A stretch of DNA of 64,000 nt from Massilia sp. H-1 (lineage in GTDB: Bacteria > Pseudomonadota > Gammaproteobacteria > Burkholderiales > Burkholderiaceae_D). The notes beneath the pieces are model-generated. The model did no database searches, was not told the origin of the DNA, and worked only from the letters and a program-made list of their open reading frames with translations. The position numbers were made by a program, and so were the translations under genes. Positions 39,553 to 49,856 of the stretch are shown piece after piece. Each line of letters begins with the position of its first letter. Positions within the stretch are counted from its first letter, which is position 1. The stretch spans positions 4,464,001-4,528,000 of the forward strand of contig CP087969.1 of the NCBI GenBank assembly GCA_024703915.1, written 5' to 3'.

Positions 39553-41331
39553 GTGGCCGCAATCAAGAAAGCTTTACCTTCCCGCCGCTTTGACGCGGTT
39601 ATCGTTGGCGCCATGGTTCCGGCATGCGCGCGTCGCTGCAGCTGGCCGAAAGCCTGCCTGAACGTCGCCGTGCTGTCCAAAGTATTCCCGACCCGTTCGC
39701 ACACCGTGGCAGCCCAGGGCGGCATCGGCGCTTCGCTCGGCAACATGTCGGAAGACGACTGGTACTGGCACATGTTCGACACCGTCAAGGGTGGCGACTA
39801 CCTGGGCGACCAGGACGCGATCGAATTCATGTGCCGCGAAGCACCAAAAGTCGTGTACGAACTCGAACACTTCGGCATGCCGTTCGACCGCAATCCGGAC
39901 GGCACCATTTACCAGCGTCCGTTCGGCGGCCACACCGCCAACTTCGGCGAAAAGCCAGTCCAGCGCGCCTGCGCGGCGGCTGACCGCACCGGCCACGCCC
40001 TGCTGCACACCCTGTACCAGCGCAACGTGCGCGCCCGCACCCACTTCTATGTGGAATGGATGGCGATCGACATCATCCGCGACGCCGAAGGCGACGTGGT
40101 AGGCGTGGTGGCACTGGAAATGGAAACCGGCGAATGCATGATCCTGGAAGCGAAGACGACCATCTTCGCCACCGGCGGCGCTTCACCGTATTTTCGCGGC
40201 ATCGACCAACGCCTTCATTAACACCGGCGACGGCATGGGCATGGCGGCACGCGCCAGCCTGCCGCTGCAGGACATGGAGTTCTGGCAATTCCACCCGACC
40301 GGCGTATCCGGCGCGGGCGTGCTGATTACCGAAGGCGTGCGCGGCGAAGGCGGCATCCTGATCAACAGCAATGGCGAACGTTTCATGGAGCGCTATGCGC
40401 CTACCCTGAAAGACCTGGCACCGCGCGACTTCGTGTCCCGTTCGATGGACCAGGAAATCAAGGAAGGCCGCGGCTGCGGACCGAACAAGGATCACGTGCT
40501 GCTGGACCTGCGCCACATCGGTGCCGACACCATCGCCAAGCGTCTTCCTTCGATTCTGGAAATCGGCCACAAGTTCGCCAACGTCGACGCGACCAAGGAA
40601 CCGATTCCTGTCGTGCCGACCATTCACTACCAGATGGGCGGCATCCCGACCAATATCCACGGCCAGGTGGTCGCACCGAAAGGCGACAACCCGGTGGCGG
40701 TGGTCAATGGCCTGTACGCGATCGGCGAATGCGCCTGCGTCTCGGTGCACGGCGCCAACCGCCTGGGCACCAACTCGCTGCTGGACCTGATCGTGTTCGG
40801 CCGCGCCGCGGGCAACCACGTGGTCGCGTCCAACCTCAAGCAAAAGGAAAACAAGCCTTTGCCGAAGGATGCAGCCGACTTCGCACTGGACCGCATGAAC
40901 CGCCTCGAAACCTCGACCGGCGGCGAAAAGTGCAGGGCGTGGCCAACGACATCCGCGCTGCGATGCAGAAGCACTGCGGCGTGTTCCGTACCGAAGCCAT
41001 GCTGGCTGAAGGCGTGACCGAAATCATGAAGCTCGACGAACGCCGCAAGCACGTGTCGTTCAAGGACAAGTCGATGGTGTTCAACACCGCCCGCGTGGAA
41101 GCGCTGGAACTGGACAACCTGATCGAAACGGCCAAGGCCACCATCGTCTCGGCCCACGCACGCAAGGAATCGCGCGGCGCGCATGCGCACAACGATTACC
41201 CGAACCGTGACGACGACACCTGGATGAAGCACACGCTGTGGTTCTCGGACGATAACCGTCTGCAGTACAAGCCTGTGATCACCAAGCCGCTGACCGTTGA
41301 TACGTTCAAGCCGAAACCACGCACCTTCTAA
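39553..41331 (+). CDS. sdhA: Succinate dehydrogenase flavoprotein subunit
   Basis: 592 residues, normal length, start GTG at 39553. It oxidises succinate to fumarate. FAD motif FDAVIVGAGGSGMRASLQLA (read across breaks at 39610-39650). RSHTVAAQGGIGASLGN contains the FAD-linking His. ATGGAGRIFAASTNAF spans a break at 40185. HPTGVSGAGVLITEGVRGEG and MERYAPTLKDLAPRDFVSRS hold active-site residues; HYQMGGIPTNIHGQV and GANRLGTNSLLDLIVFGRAA follow. A break near 40933 is before VQGVANDIRAAMQK. It ends KPKPRTF. Confidence 0.93.
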
Positions 41332-41351
41332 GCTCCAGCCAGGATACGAAC

Positions 41352-42066
41352 ATGACACGCACCGTAAATCTCGAAATCTACCGCTACGATCCGGACAAGG
41401 ATGCGAAGCCGTACATGCAAAAAGTAACCGTCGAACTGCAAGACACCGACAAGATGCTGCTCGACGCGCTGCAGCGCATCAAGTCCGACGTGGACGACTC
41501 GATCGCCCTGCGCCGCTCGTGCCGCGAAGGCGTGTGCGGCTCGGACGCGATGAACATCAACGGCAAGAACGGTCTGGCCTGCACCACCAACCTGAACGAG
41601 CTGACCCAGCCGATCGTGTTGCGTCCGCTGGCTTCAGCCTGCCGGTCATCCGCGACCTGATCGTCGACATGACCCAGTTCTTCAAGCAATACGATTCGAT
41701 CAAGCCTTACCTGATCAACGAGTCGATTCCGCCCGAGAAAGAGCGTCTGCAGTCGCTCACCGAACGCGAAGAGCTCGACGGCCTGTACGAGTGCATCCTG
41801 TGCGCTTGCTGCTCGACTTCGTGCCCGTCGTTCTGGTGGAATCCGGACAAGTTCGTCGGTCCTGCTTAGGCCTGCTGCAAGCCTACCGCTTCATCGCCGA
41901 CAGCCGCGACGAAGCCACCGGCGCGCGTCTGGACAATCTGGAAGATCCGTACCGCCTGTTCCGCTGCCATTCGATCATGAATTGCGTCGATGTCTGCCCT
42001 AAAGGATTGAATCCGAACAAGGCCATCGGCAAGATCAAGGAATTGATGGTACGCCGCGCAATTTAA
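41352..42066 (+). CDS. sdhB: Succinate dehydrogenase iron-sulfur subunit
   Basis: About 237 residues. The [2Fe-2S] ligands are in SCREGVCGSDAMNINGKNG and LACTTN. The [4Fe-4S] and [3Fe-4S] ligands are in ECILCACCSTSCPSFWWN and CHSIMNCVDVCPKGLNPNKA. Breaks at about 41633 (LPGLPVIRDLIVDM region) and 41865 (GCTTAGGCC for GCCGGCC, restoring GPAGLLQAYRF). It transfers electrons from SdhA to the quinone site. Confidence 0.93.
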
Positions 42067-42145
42067 CGCGTACAGACAGTAAAAGTACCGTACTGCCGAT
42101 AAATGGCGACGGGTGTATAGTGTTGACCGAACGACAGGCTCTAGT

Positions 42146-42412
42146 GTGACTACGCATCAATCCGATCCGGCAAACCGTTCACGGCTGCGCTGGCGCAGTC
42201 GCCGGGGCTTGCTCGAAAACGACATCCTCCTCACGCGCTTCCTCGATGCGCATGAGGAGAACCTGACAGACGAAGAAGTCGACGCGCTCTCGCGCTTGCT
42301 GGATCTGGCGGATAACCCGCTGATGGACCTGATCCTGGCACGCAAGGAGCCCGAAGGTGAAGTCGACCTGCCGCATGTGCGGGCCTTGCTGGCCCGCCTG
42401 CGCCAGGCATAA
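42146..42412 (+). CDS. sdhE: FAD assembly factor SdhE
   Basis: 88 residues from GTG at 42146 (VTTHQSDPANRSRLRWRSRR); an upstream in-frame GTG at 42113 is possible. RRGLLENDILLTRFLDAHEE holds the RGxxE motif that contacts SdhA during covalent flavinylation. The rest is the five-helix YgfY fold (LDLADNPLMDLILARKE). Intact. Placed between sdhB and gltA, as is usual in betaproteobacteria. Confidence 0.88.
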   Translation: MTTHQSDPANRSRLRWRSRRGLLENDILLTRFLDAHEENLTDEEVDALSRLLDLADNPLMDLILARKEPEGEVDLPHVRALLARLRQA

Positions 42413-42464
42413 CCAGTTTCGTAATTTTTTATTTGAAGACCTCACCTCCCAAGAAGGAAGTGCC

Positions 42465-43766
42465 ATGAACATCTCTGAAACCAAAGCCACACTGTCCTTT
42501 TCCGATGGCAGCCCCGCCGTCGACATGCCGATCTACAAGGGCACGGTAGGCCCGGACGTCATCGACATCCGCAAGCTGTACGCGCAAACCGGCAAGTTCA
42601 CCTACGACCCGGGCTTCATGTCCACCGCGGCGTGTAACTCGAGCATCACCTACATCGATGGCGACAAGGGCGAACTGCTGTACCGCGGCTACCCGATCGA
42701 ACAGCTGGCCGTCAATTGCGACTTCCTGGAAACCTGCTACCTGCTGCTGAACGGCGAACTGCCGAACGCGGCGCAGAACAAGAAGTTCAGCGACACCGTG
42801 ACCAAGCACACGATGGTGCACGAGCAGATGCAATTCTTCTTCCGCGGCTTCCGCCGTGACGCGCACCCGATGTCGGTGCTGGTGGGCACCGTCGGCGCGC
42901 TGGCCTCGTTCTACCACGACTCGCTCGACATCAACGATCCGCATCACCGCGAAGTATCGGCCATCCGCCTGATCGCCAAGATGCCGACCCTGGTCGCGAT
43001 GTCGTACAAATACTCGATCGGCCAGCCGTTCGTGTACCCACGCAACGACCTGTCGTACAGCGCCAACTTCATGCGCATGATGTTCGGCAATCCATGCGAA
43101 GAATACGTCGTCAACGAAGTGCTGGTACGCGCCCTGGACCGCATCCTGATCCTGCACGCGGACCACGAGCAAAACGCATCGACCTCGACCGTCCGTCTGG
43201 CCGGTTCGTCGGGCGCCAACCCGTTCGCCTGTATCGCTGCCGGTATCGCCTGCCTGTGGGGCCCTGCGCACGGCGGCGCCAACGAAGCGGCACTGAACAT
43301 GCTGAAAGAAATCGGCACCGTCGACAAGATTCCTGAATTCATCGCCAAGGTGAAAGACAAGAATTCCGGCGTCAAGCTGATGGGCTTCGGTCACCGCGTG
43401 TACAAGAACTTCGACCCGCGCGCCAAGCTGATGCGCGAAACCTGCCACGAAGTGCTGAACGAACTGGGCCTGCACGACGACCCATTGTTCAAGCTGGCCA
43501 TGGCGCTCGAGAAGATCGCTCTGGAAGACGAATACTTCGTCTCGCGCAAGCTGTACCCGAACGTCGACTTCTACTCGGGTATCGTGCAATCGGCGCTGGG
43601 CATTCCAGTGTCGCTGTTCACCGGTATCTTCGCGATGGCCCGTACCATCGGCTGGATCGCCCAGTGGAACGAAATGATTTCGGATCCAGAACAGAAGATC
43701 GGCCGTCCGCGCCAGCTGTTCATCGGTTCGACCACGCGCGACGTGGCACCGATCGAGAAGCGTTAA
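42465..43766 (+). CDS. gltA: Citrate synthase (type II)
   Basis: 433 residues, completely intact, start ATG after AGAAGGAAG. It condenses oxaloacetate and acetyl-CoA. ITYIDGDKGELLYRGYPIEQ, the catalytic His in LHADHEQNASTSTVRLAGSS and in LWGPAHGGANEAALNML, GFGHRVYKNFDPRAKLM and the catalytic Asp in YPNVDFYSGIVQSALGIP are all present. It ends GRPRQLFIGSTTRDVAPIEK. It closes the sdh operon and is followed by a strong terminator. It is the only long core gene in the window free of frame breaks. Confidence 0.96.
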   Translation: MNISETKATLSFSDGSPAVDMPIYKGTVGPDVIDIRKLYAQTGKFTYDPGFMSTAACNSSITYIDGDKGELLYRGYPIEQLAVNCDFLETCYLLLNGELPNAAQNKKFSDTVTKHTMVHEQMQFFFRGFRRDAHPMSVLVGTVGALASFYHDSLDINDPHHREVSAIRLIAKMPTLVAMSYKYSIGQPFVYPRNDLSYSANFMRMMFGNPCEEYVVNEVLVRALDRILILHADHEQNASTSTVRLAGSSGANPFACIAAGIACLWGPAHGGANEAALNMLKEIGTVDKIPEFIAKVKDKNSGVKLMGFGHRVYKNFDPRAKLMRETCHEVLNELGLHDDPLFKLAMALEKIALEDEYFVSRKLYPNVDFYSGIVQSALGIPVSLFTGIFAMARTIGWIAQWNEMISDPEQKIGRPRQLFIGSTTRDVAPIEKR

Positions 43767-43785
43767 TCGGTCTGTGTTTGAACAG

Positions 43786-43815
43786 AAAAGCGAGCTTTCG
43801 GGCTCGCTTTTTTTT
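43786..43815 (+). terminator. Rho-independent terminator after gltA
   Basis: AAAAGCGAG and CTCGCTTTT form a 9-base-pair stem around CTTTCGGG, and the T-run continues for four more T. It ends the sdhCDAB-sdhE-gltA transcript. Confidence 0.9.
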
Positions 43816-43833
43816 GTCCGTACCCGCCAGACT

Positions 43834-43871
43834 GTCGTCCTCGCGAAGGCGATGTAGTGGATGTGTTGCGA
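43834..43871. repeat. Remnant of the palindromic element
   Basis: TGTCGTCCTCGCGAAGGC followed by GATGTAGTGGATGTGTTG matches the outer ends of the elements at 31875 and 38483 with the middle missing, as if the hairpin had been deleted. Confidence 0.55.
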
Positions 43872-43877
43872 GCTGAT

Positions 43878-44599
43878 CTACGCCTAAGCAGCAGTGCGGC
43901 CGCGGCAGCGTGCCAAGTTCTGCGCAAGTTTGTAATGCCTATCCCTGCCCACAGTCCCGCCAGGGCCAGGGCCAGCAGGCCGAGGGTGCCCGGTTCCGGC
44001 ACGTCGGCCGGGCCTTGCTCGTCGATAAAGACATTGTCAATGCCGAAGCCCACGCCGCTTTCGGCCGTGAACCAGAATGCCTTGATGTGGTTGAACTGTG
44101 CACCGAGGACAATCTCGGTGCCCGGGAACCCCCAGTTTTCGACCGGAAGCAGCATGCTGAAGCTGGAGGTGGCGCCGTCTTGCGAGGCGTGAATATAGAT
44201 GCGCTCGCTACCGCTCGCGTCGCCATAAAAGTTCGCGCTGTTGGTGGTCAGTAGAAACCGATTCAAATCGAAAGCGGTCACGTCTCCCTTGTATCCCAGG
44301 ATTGCTTAGAGCGTGCCCGGCGCACCACCGTCGCGCCAGTCGCTGTGGAGAACATCGTTGCCGACACGGTAGTAGTCGCCCGCGTATCCTTCGCTGGCGA
44401 GCGTGTAGAAGCGAAAGCCGTTTTCTTCATAGTTGGCGACGTTGGAAAACAGAATCTCGTTGTTGGTCATCCCCGCCCACCCGTCATTGAGACTGACGGT
44501 GCCTCCGGTGAACGTGACGAGCGCTGCATGTGCCGGGCCTGCGCTTGCCAGCAAGAGCATCGTGGTGGCGACACAGGCGGTCAGGGCGTGTTTTCTCAT
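43878..44599 (-). CDS. PEP-CTERM secreted protein, paralogue B
   Basis: About 240 residues. Signal peptide MRKHALTACVATTMLLLASA with cleavage near GPAHAA. The body has VTFTGGTVSLNDGWAGMTNN, GYAGDYYRVGNDVLHSDW, YIHASQDGATSSFSMLLPVE and FNHIKAFWFTAESGVGFGID. The C-terminal sorting signal is VPEPGTLGLLALALAGLWAG. Breaks at 44304 (GCTTAG) and 43881-43888 (GCCTAAGC); reading the latter as GCCGGC puts the stop at 43878-43880. PEP-CTERM proteins are cut by an exosortase, not encoded here. It resembles its upstream neighbour, so it is a tandem duplication. Confidence 0.8.
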
Positions 44600-44654
44600 G
44601 ATGGATACATTCCAATGTTGGTGGTGTTGATACGCAATCGCCCGGGTTGAGCGC

Positions 44655-45324
44655 TCAGGTCTTGCGGCGCAGTGCAGCCAGCCCCGCCAGACCCAGGCCC
44701 AGCAAGGCCATCGTCCCCGGTTCAGGCACCTGTCCCGGTGCGGCATCCTCGAGCATGACCTTGTCCATGCCAAAGCAATCGACGTAGTTCTCGCTCGTGA
44801 ACCAGAAAGCCTTGATCCGGTCGAATGGTGAACCGAGCACGACGGTGGTTGCGCTGCCGCCCCAGTTCTCGGGCGGCAGCAGGACACTGTAGCTGACGTT
44901 CACGCCGTCTATCGATGCATGGATATAGGTCAGCTCGTCGCCACTGGCCGTGCCGCCCGGGTGGTTGTTGCTCGTCAGGTTGAAGGAATCGAGGTCGAAG
45001 GCGCTGCCGTCGATCCTGGCGACCTTGATTTCGGTGACGCCGCCGCCGCGTATCCGCGCCCAGTGGGTGTGCATCACGTCATTGCTTAACCCGTAATAGT
45101 TGCCCACGTTGAGCGTGCCGCCGGTATTGCTGACCCGGAAGCCTTCGTCGTAATAGGCCACGTTCCATAAGGTGTCGCTATTGTTCGTGGTGCCGGTCGA
45201 ACCGTCGGTCATGGTTGCCGTGCCGCCCGTAAAGGTGATTTCGGTGGCGGCAGCCTAAGCATGGCAACAGCGAACAAGAGCGTGCATGCTGTCAGCAAGG
45301 AAAAGGCAGGCGTGTCATTGTCAT
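44655..45324 (-). CDS. PEP-CTERM secreted protein, paralogue A
   Basis: About 222 residues. Signal peptide from MTMTRLPF with LLTACTLLFAVAMPAAA (frame breaks near 45288 and at 45257, GCCTAAGC). The body has EITFTGGTATMTDGSTG, NVAYYDEGFRVSNTGGTLNV, GNYYGLSNDVMHTHWARI, YIHASIDGVNVSYSVLLPPE and FDRIKAFWFTSENYVDCFGM. The sorting signal is VPEPGTMALLGLGLAGLAAL, followed by RRKT. It shares the order of motifs with the next gene downstream (43878-44599). YGLS in GNYYGLSND may be YGAG misread. Confidence 0.82.
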
Positions 45325-45350
45325 GCTCCGTGTAAGGAAAACCGCAGGGC

Positions 45351-45730
45351 CTAGTTGCACTTGCCCCGCAGGTAGGCAATCGGAATGAAGGGCAGGGCGA
45401 GTAAGCCCTGGAAGACGAAGGTGGGCTGATGCTTGAGTCCGTCTCCGGTCAGGCAGCCTGGCACCTTGGCTGCATCAAACTGTTCGGCAAAGCGCTGGTA
45501 CTTTTCCTTGGCTGGTTGCGAGCTGACCGTGTAGCGAACGGGAATGGCGGCCGCTTTCGACTGCGCGATGGCAATCTCTTTTTCTTCCTCGATCGATTCG
45601 CGCACCACGCGCCTGATCAGACGCGTCATTGATGGGTGCGGCCGCCCAATTGTCCGGCACGACAGGCTCCTGCGCTGGAAGCGGTCACAGCGGTGACTGC
45701 GAGCATGACGCTGACGACTTGTTTGGACAT
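45351..45730 (-). CDS. Secreted hypothetical protein
   Basis: About 125 residues. Signal peptide MSKQVVSVMLAVTAVTASSA, then PVVPDNWAAAPINDASDQ. After breaks near 45673 and 45620 comes RRVVRESIEEEKEIAIAQSK, then PVRYTVSSQPAKEKYQRFAE, VPGCLTGDGLKHQPTFVFQG and LLALPFIPIAYLRGKCN. One Cys pair at the C-terminal end. I recall similar small periplasmic proteins in Oxalobacteraceae; function unknown. Confidence 0.65.
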
Positions 45731-45857
45731 GAACTTGTTCTCTGAATGCTCCAGACAGGAATGTACGTCATTTTGATGACGTTTGTGCTACCTTTTTAAA
45801 TAAGTACCATTTGAGGGCGTGTACAATCGTCCCGACGCCATTTACCGACCGACCGCC

Positions 45858-46358
45858 ATGAACAAGCTCTTCGCTACCATTTGCCTCCTTGTTGCCAGCC
45901 TTGCCTTGCCTGTTCAGGCTGCCGAGTCGGAAGTGGCGTACCGCAAGCAGATCAACGCCTTCATCGACGAATGGCACGACGACGCGGCCAACGCCCGCAT
46001 GGCTTACTTTGACAAGATCGCGCCCAACGGCATTTACATTGGCACGGACAAGACCGAACTGTGGAACCGCGAGCAGTTCAAGGCCTGGGCCAAACGCTTC
46101 TTCGACCGCAAATCGGCGTGGTCGTTCAAGTCCACCAAGCGCAATATCTATCTCTCGCCCGATAAGAAATTCATCTGGTTCGACGAATTGCTCGACACGC
46201 AAATGGGCGTATGCCAGGCCAGCGGCGTGATCCGCAAGACCGACACCGGCTTCGAGATCGAGCATTACCAGCTGTCGATTGCCGTGCCAAATGACGTGGC
46301 CGACAAGGTCACCAAGATCGTCAAGGAACACGACGCCAAACCGGCGCTGACCAACTGA
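45858..46358 (+). CDS. Periplasmic NTF2/SnoaL-like protein
   Basis: 166 residues, intact. Signal peptide MNKLFATICLLVASLALPVQ, cut after AA. The domain has INAFIDEWHDDAANARMAYF, APNGIYIGTDKTELWNREQF, WAKRFFDRKSAWSFKSTKRN, WFDELLDTQMGVCQASGVIR and IEHYQLSIAVPND, the pattern of nuclear-transport-factor-2-like (DUF4440-type) domains. It lies directly before gluQRS with a one-base gap. Molecular role unknown. Confidence 0.78.
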   Translation: MNKLFATICLLVASLALPVQAAESEVAYRKQINAFIDEWHDDAANARMAYFDKIAPNGIYIGTDKTELWNREQFKAWAKRFFDRKSAWSFKSTKRNIYLSPDKKFIWFDELLDTQMGVCQASGVIRKTDTGFEIEHYQLSIAVPNDVADKVTKIVKEHDAKPALTN

Positions 46359-46359
46359 G

Positions 46360-47250
46360 GTGAGCAGTCACTATGTCGGGCGCTTTGCGCCCTCGCCGAG
46401 CGGGCCGCTGCATGCGGGATCGATGGTGGCCGCGCTGGCCAGCTATCTGGACGCGCGCGCATCATGGCCGCTGGCTGATCCGTATCGAAGATGTCGACGA
46501 AGGGCGGGCCGTGCCGGGTGCTGCGGAAGGCATGCTGGCCCTGCTGGCCAGCCTGGGCATGCATTCGGATGGCGAAATCGTGTGGCAAAGCTTAAGCGCA
46601 AGCAGCTGTATCAGGCTGCCTGCGACCAATTGGGCTTAAGCATCGCCTATCCATGTGGCTGCAACCGGCGTGAGATCGCCGACTCCCGTTTGGGCCTGGC
46701 GCCGGACGGCAGCGCAATTTATCCCGGCACATGCCGTCATGGTCTGGCGCCGGGACGGGAAGGGCGCAGCATCCGCGTGCGCGTGCCCGACGGCGAGGCA
46801 GCCGCGATCAGTTTCGACGACCGCTTCATGCTTAGCCGCGTGACGCAGCATCTCGATACCGAATCGGGCGACTTTGTCCTCAAGCGCGCCGATGGCTTCT
46901 TCGCGTACCAGCTGGCGGTGGTGGTCGATGACGGCGAGCAGGGCGTGACCGACGTGGTGCGCGGCGCCGACCTGATCGATTCGACGGCGCGCCAGATCTA
47001 TTTGCAGCGCTTGCTTGGATTGCCAACGCCACGCTATCTCCACGTGCCGGTGATCCGCAATGCGCAGGGCGAGAAACTGTCGAAGCAGACCGGCGCGCTT
47101 GCCATTGCAGCGGCCGATGCACGCGCATCGCACAGGATCTTGACCGACGCGGCGCAATTTCTCGGCTTGGATGTGGGCGCGTCTTCGTCGATCAATGAAT
47201 TCTGGCAACGCGCAGTGCCCGCATGGGCAAACCGGTTCGGCAAAGCCTGA
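46360..47250 (+). CDS. gluQ: Glutamyl-Q tRNA(Asp) synthetase
   Basis: About 296 residues, start GTG at 46360. It adds glutamate to queuosine 34 of tRNA(Asp). The HIGH-like motif is FAPSPSGPLHAGSMVAALAS. Zinc ligands are in YPCGCNRREI, with a later CRHG. The KMSKS-like motif is GEKLSKQTGA. It lacks the anticodon-binding domain of GltX, as expected. Breaks at 46462 (HHGRWLIRIEDVDEGRAV follows) and about 46590 (AGCTTAAGCG). GGGCTTAAGCATC at 46633-46645 keeps the frame but probably stands for an Ala-Gly pair. Confidence 0.9.
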   Translation: MSSHYVGRFAPSPSGPLHAGSMVAALASYLDARASWPLADPYRRCRRRAGRAGCCGRHAGPAGQPGHAFGWRNRVAKLKRKQLYQAACDQLGLSIAYPCGCNRREIADSRLGLAPDGSAIYPGTCRHGLAPGREGRSIRVRVPDGEAAAISFDDRFMLSRVTQHLDTESGDFVLKRADGFFAYQLAVVVDDGEQGVTDVVRGADLIDSTARQIYLQRLLGLPTPRYLHVPVIRNAQGEKLSKQTGALAIAAADARASHRILTDAAQFLGLDVGASSSINEFWQRAVPAWANRFGKA

Positions 47251-47337
47251 GGCGCTTACCGTCTGTCAATCTTCCATGCCAGCAGGCGGATAAATATCTT
47301 TTGCGCAATTTGATTCAATCGGCAATAATTTATGTTT

Positions 47338-47343
47338 TATAAT
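47338..47343 (+). promoter_or_regulatory. Likely -10 box of the second Rhs locus
   Basis: TATAAT lies in an AT-rich stretch (TTTATGTTTTATAATTTGCC) 71 bases before the ATG at 47415. No -35 at good spacing was seen (TTGATT is 22 bases upstream), so confidence is modest. Confidence 0.45.
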
Positions 47344-47414
47344 TTGCCAGATCCTGCTGCGTGTTGACGCCTACGCCGCTCGTCGGTGCTGCAACTGCAG
47401 GTTCGCTCTCCCCC

Positions 47415-49856
47415 ATGAAAAACCTCAGCATGCGCGCTCGGTTCCGAAGTGCGCTCAGTAATATCGTCCTTTTCGCAGCGGCCTGCGTTTCGTCAAATGC
47501 CCTGGCTCAAATCGACACCCCGACGGTGACACAGACGACCTCGCCCAAGGAGACGTTCAGCGTGGCGTACTCGTTTCCCGACATGACCCATGTGAACGGC
47601 GAATTCGGAAGCGCCCAAGAAGCGGCCGATGCCTGGAAGGCAGTGGCAAACGGCCAAGGGATGAATGTCACCAGCACGACGGTCATTCCAAGTCCCGGCA
47701 TGTCCTACAATGGCACCCCCCGTTACTACCAATGGAAATGGGACTACATTACGACGGACGGCAAACCATCGTCCGCAGGGCCGGTCGGCACCATTCAACT
47801 CAGCCTGAACTGCGATGAAGGCGACAGTGTGCGTATTGATGGCGTGGGTGGCGGCGACGCACGAGTAACTTGCACGCGCTATCTGAAACAGACTCCTCCT
47901 TGTGACTGTGACCAAGGCGGGATGGGGGCTTGGCGAAGGCAGCGGGTCCGCCACCGGAAAACCGGTGATTCCAGCGTCCGGCGTGAAGATTCTTACTGAA
48001 TCCGACTATACGGATGCCAAGGGCATTCTCAGTTTCACCCGGAATTGGCGCAGCGATACCGGACAATTCACGAACAACCTCAGTTCGACGGTCGTCGACT
48101 ATGGCGCTGCGTCCATTGATTCGTGCGTGCTCAGTTCCTTCACTTTATATCCTCCGAATTCGACAGTGCCGACCAAGGTCACGGAGTGTCTGCGCTACGC
48201 ACCTACCAACAAGAACGTCGTTCACCTCCGTCGTGCCAACGGTCAGGTTGTCGCGTATGAGAATCAGAACGGCGTCATGGTGTCCTCGCTCGATAATACC
48301 GATGTGCTGACCCGTATCGCCAATGACCCAAGTGGTGCAGTGTGGATGGTTCGTGGTCTCAGCAATGTAGCGGAATACTATGATCCGCAAGGCAAGCTGG
48401 TCAAGCGCGAAGTCGCGCCCGGGCGTTTTGTGACCTATGCTTATTCGACGATTGATACCCCAAAGGAAGTCGCGCCCAAGCCCTACCTGCTGTTGGAAAT
48501 GAAGGACGACTTCAATCGCAAGCTGAGCTTCCGCTACAACGACGCTTCACTTCATGAGCAAGCTGATCGATCCGGGCTTGGTGAAATCCTGTACCAGTAT
48601 GACGAGGCATCGGGCAACTGTCCCGCAAACCGCAAGTGCATGCGTCTGACCTCGGTCACCTACCAGGACGGTAAAGTACGCCGCTACCACTATGACGAAG
48701 TCGGCAATATTCCCGCTTCACGCAATGCATCCGTTCCGGCATCGCGCGCCTTCCTGACTGGCATTAGCGACGAAAACGGCGTTCGCCTTGGCACCTACAA
48801 GTACGACGCCAATGGCAAAGCCATTTCGTCCGGCTGGAACGGCAACAATTATCTGTTCGCCTATCCGTCCGATGCGCAGGTCACCGTGACCGATCCACTT
48901 GGCAAGGTAACGGCGATGACTTACCAAACCATTCGCCTGTCGAAGCATATGGTGGCGCAGTCCCAGCCTGCCGGAGCGGGCAGTACCGCAACGACGCGCA
49001 CCTTGACGTATGACGGCAACGGCAATCCCAAAACGGCAGCTGATTGGAACGGCAACACAACAACCTACAGCTACGATTTGCTACGCAACCTGGAAACAAT
49101 GCGCACCGAAGCGAGTGGCACGGCCGACGCGCGCATCACGTCCACGCAATGGCACGCCACAATGGCGCTGCCGATCACCATCGCATCGCCCAAACTGATG
49201 TCGACCTTTACCTACGACAATGCTTAAGCAACTTGCTGAGCAAAACCGAGCAGGCGACCACCGACGCGAATGGCGCGCAGGGCTTTGCGGCGGCCAAAGT
49301 CGGTCCAATTCGCAAATGGACCAATACCTACAACACCTACGGCCAGATCAATACTGCCAAGGGGGCGCGGACCGACGTGGACGACACCACGAAGTACGAC
49401 TACGATGTCGCTTAAAGCAATCTGGCGACCGTCACCAATGCAGCCGGTCACGTCACGACGTTCAGTGACTACGATGCACACGGCCGGGCACACCGCATCA
49501 TTGCACCCAACAAGACCGTCACCGACATCGATTACTACCCGCGCGGATGGATACGCTCGCGCAGTACAAGTTCGCAAGGCGAAACCCAGACCAGCAGTTA
49601 CGAATATGACGGTGTGGGACAGCTGACCAAGGTCACCAGACCAGATGGCAGTTACGTCAGCTATATCTACGACAACGCCCAGCAGCTCACCGATATTATC
49701 GACGGCCTCGGCAATTCTATTCAATACACGCTTGACGCGATGGGCAATCGCTTGAAGGAAGAAGTCAGGGACAGCGGCGGCAATCTGTCGCGTCAGGCAA
49801 CGCGGGAATTCGATGTGCTGAGCCGTCTGAAAACGCAAACGGGAGCAGCGCAATGA
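47415..49856 (+). CDS. Secreted Rhs/YD-repeat protein, N-terminal piece of split Rhs locus 2
   Basis: About 810 residues. Signal peptide MKNLSMRARFRSALSNIVLF to NALAQ. A domain with FSVAYSFPDMTHVNGEFGSA and AADAWKAVANGQGMN, containing two later Cys, precedes the DUF6531-type PVIPASGVKILTESDYTDAK. Then YD repeats such as LTYDGNGNPKTAADWNGNTT and YEYDGVGQLTKVTRPDGSYV. It ends ATREFDVLSRLKTQTGAAQ with TGA overlapping the next ATG (ATGA). Breaks: about 47895, 49222 (GCTTAAGC) and 49413 (GCTTAAAGC). The stop is at the same place in the Rhs core as in locus 1. Confidence 0.8.
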
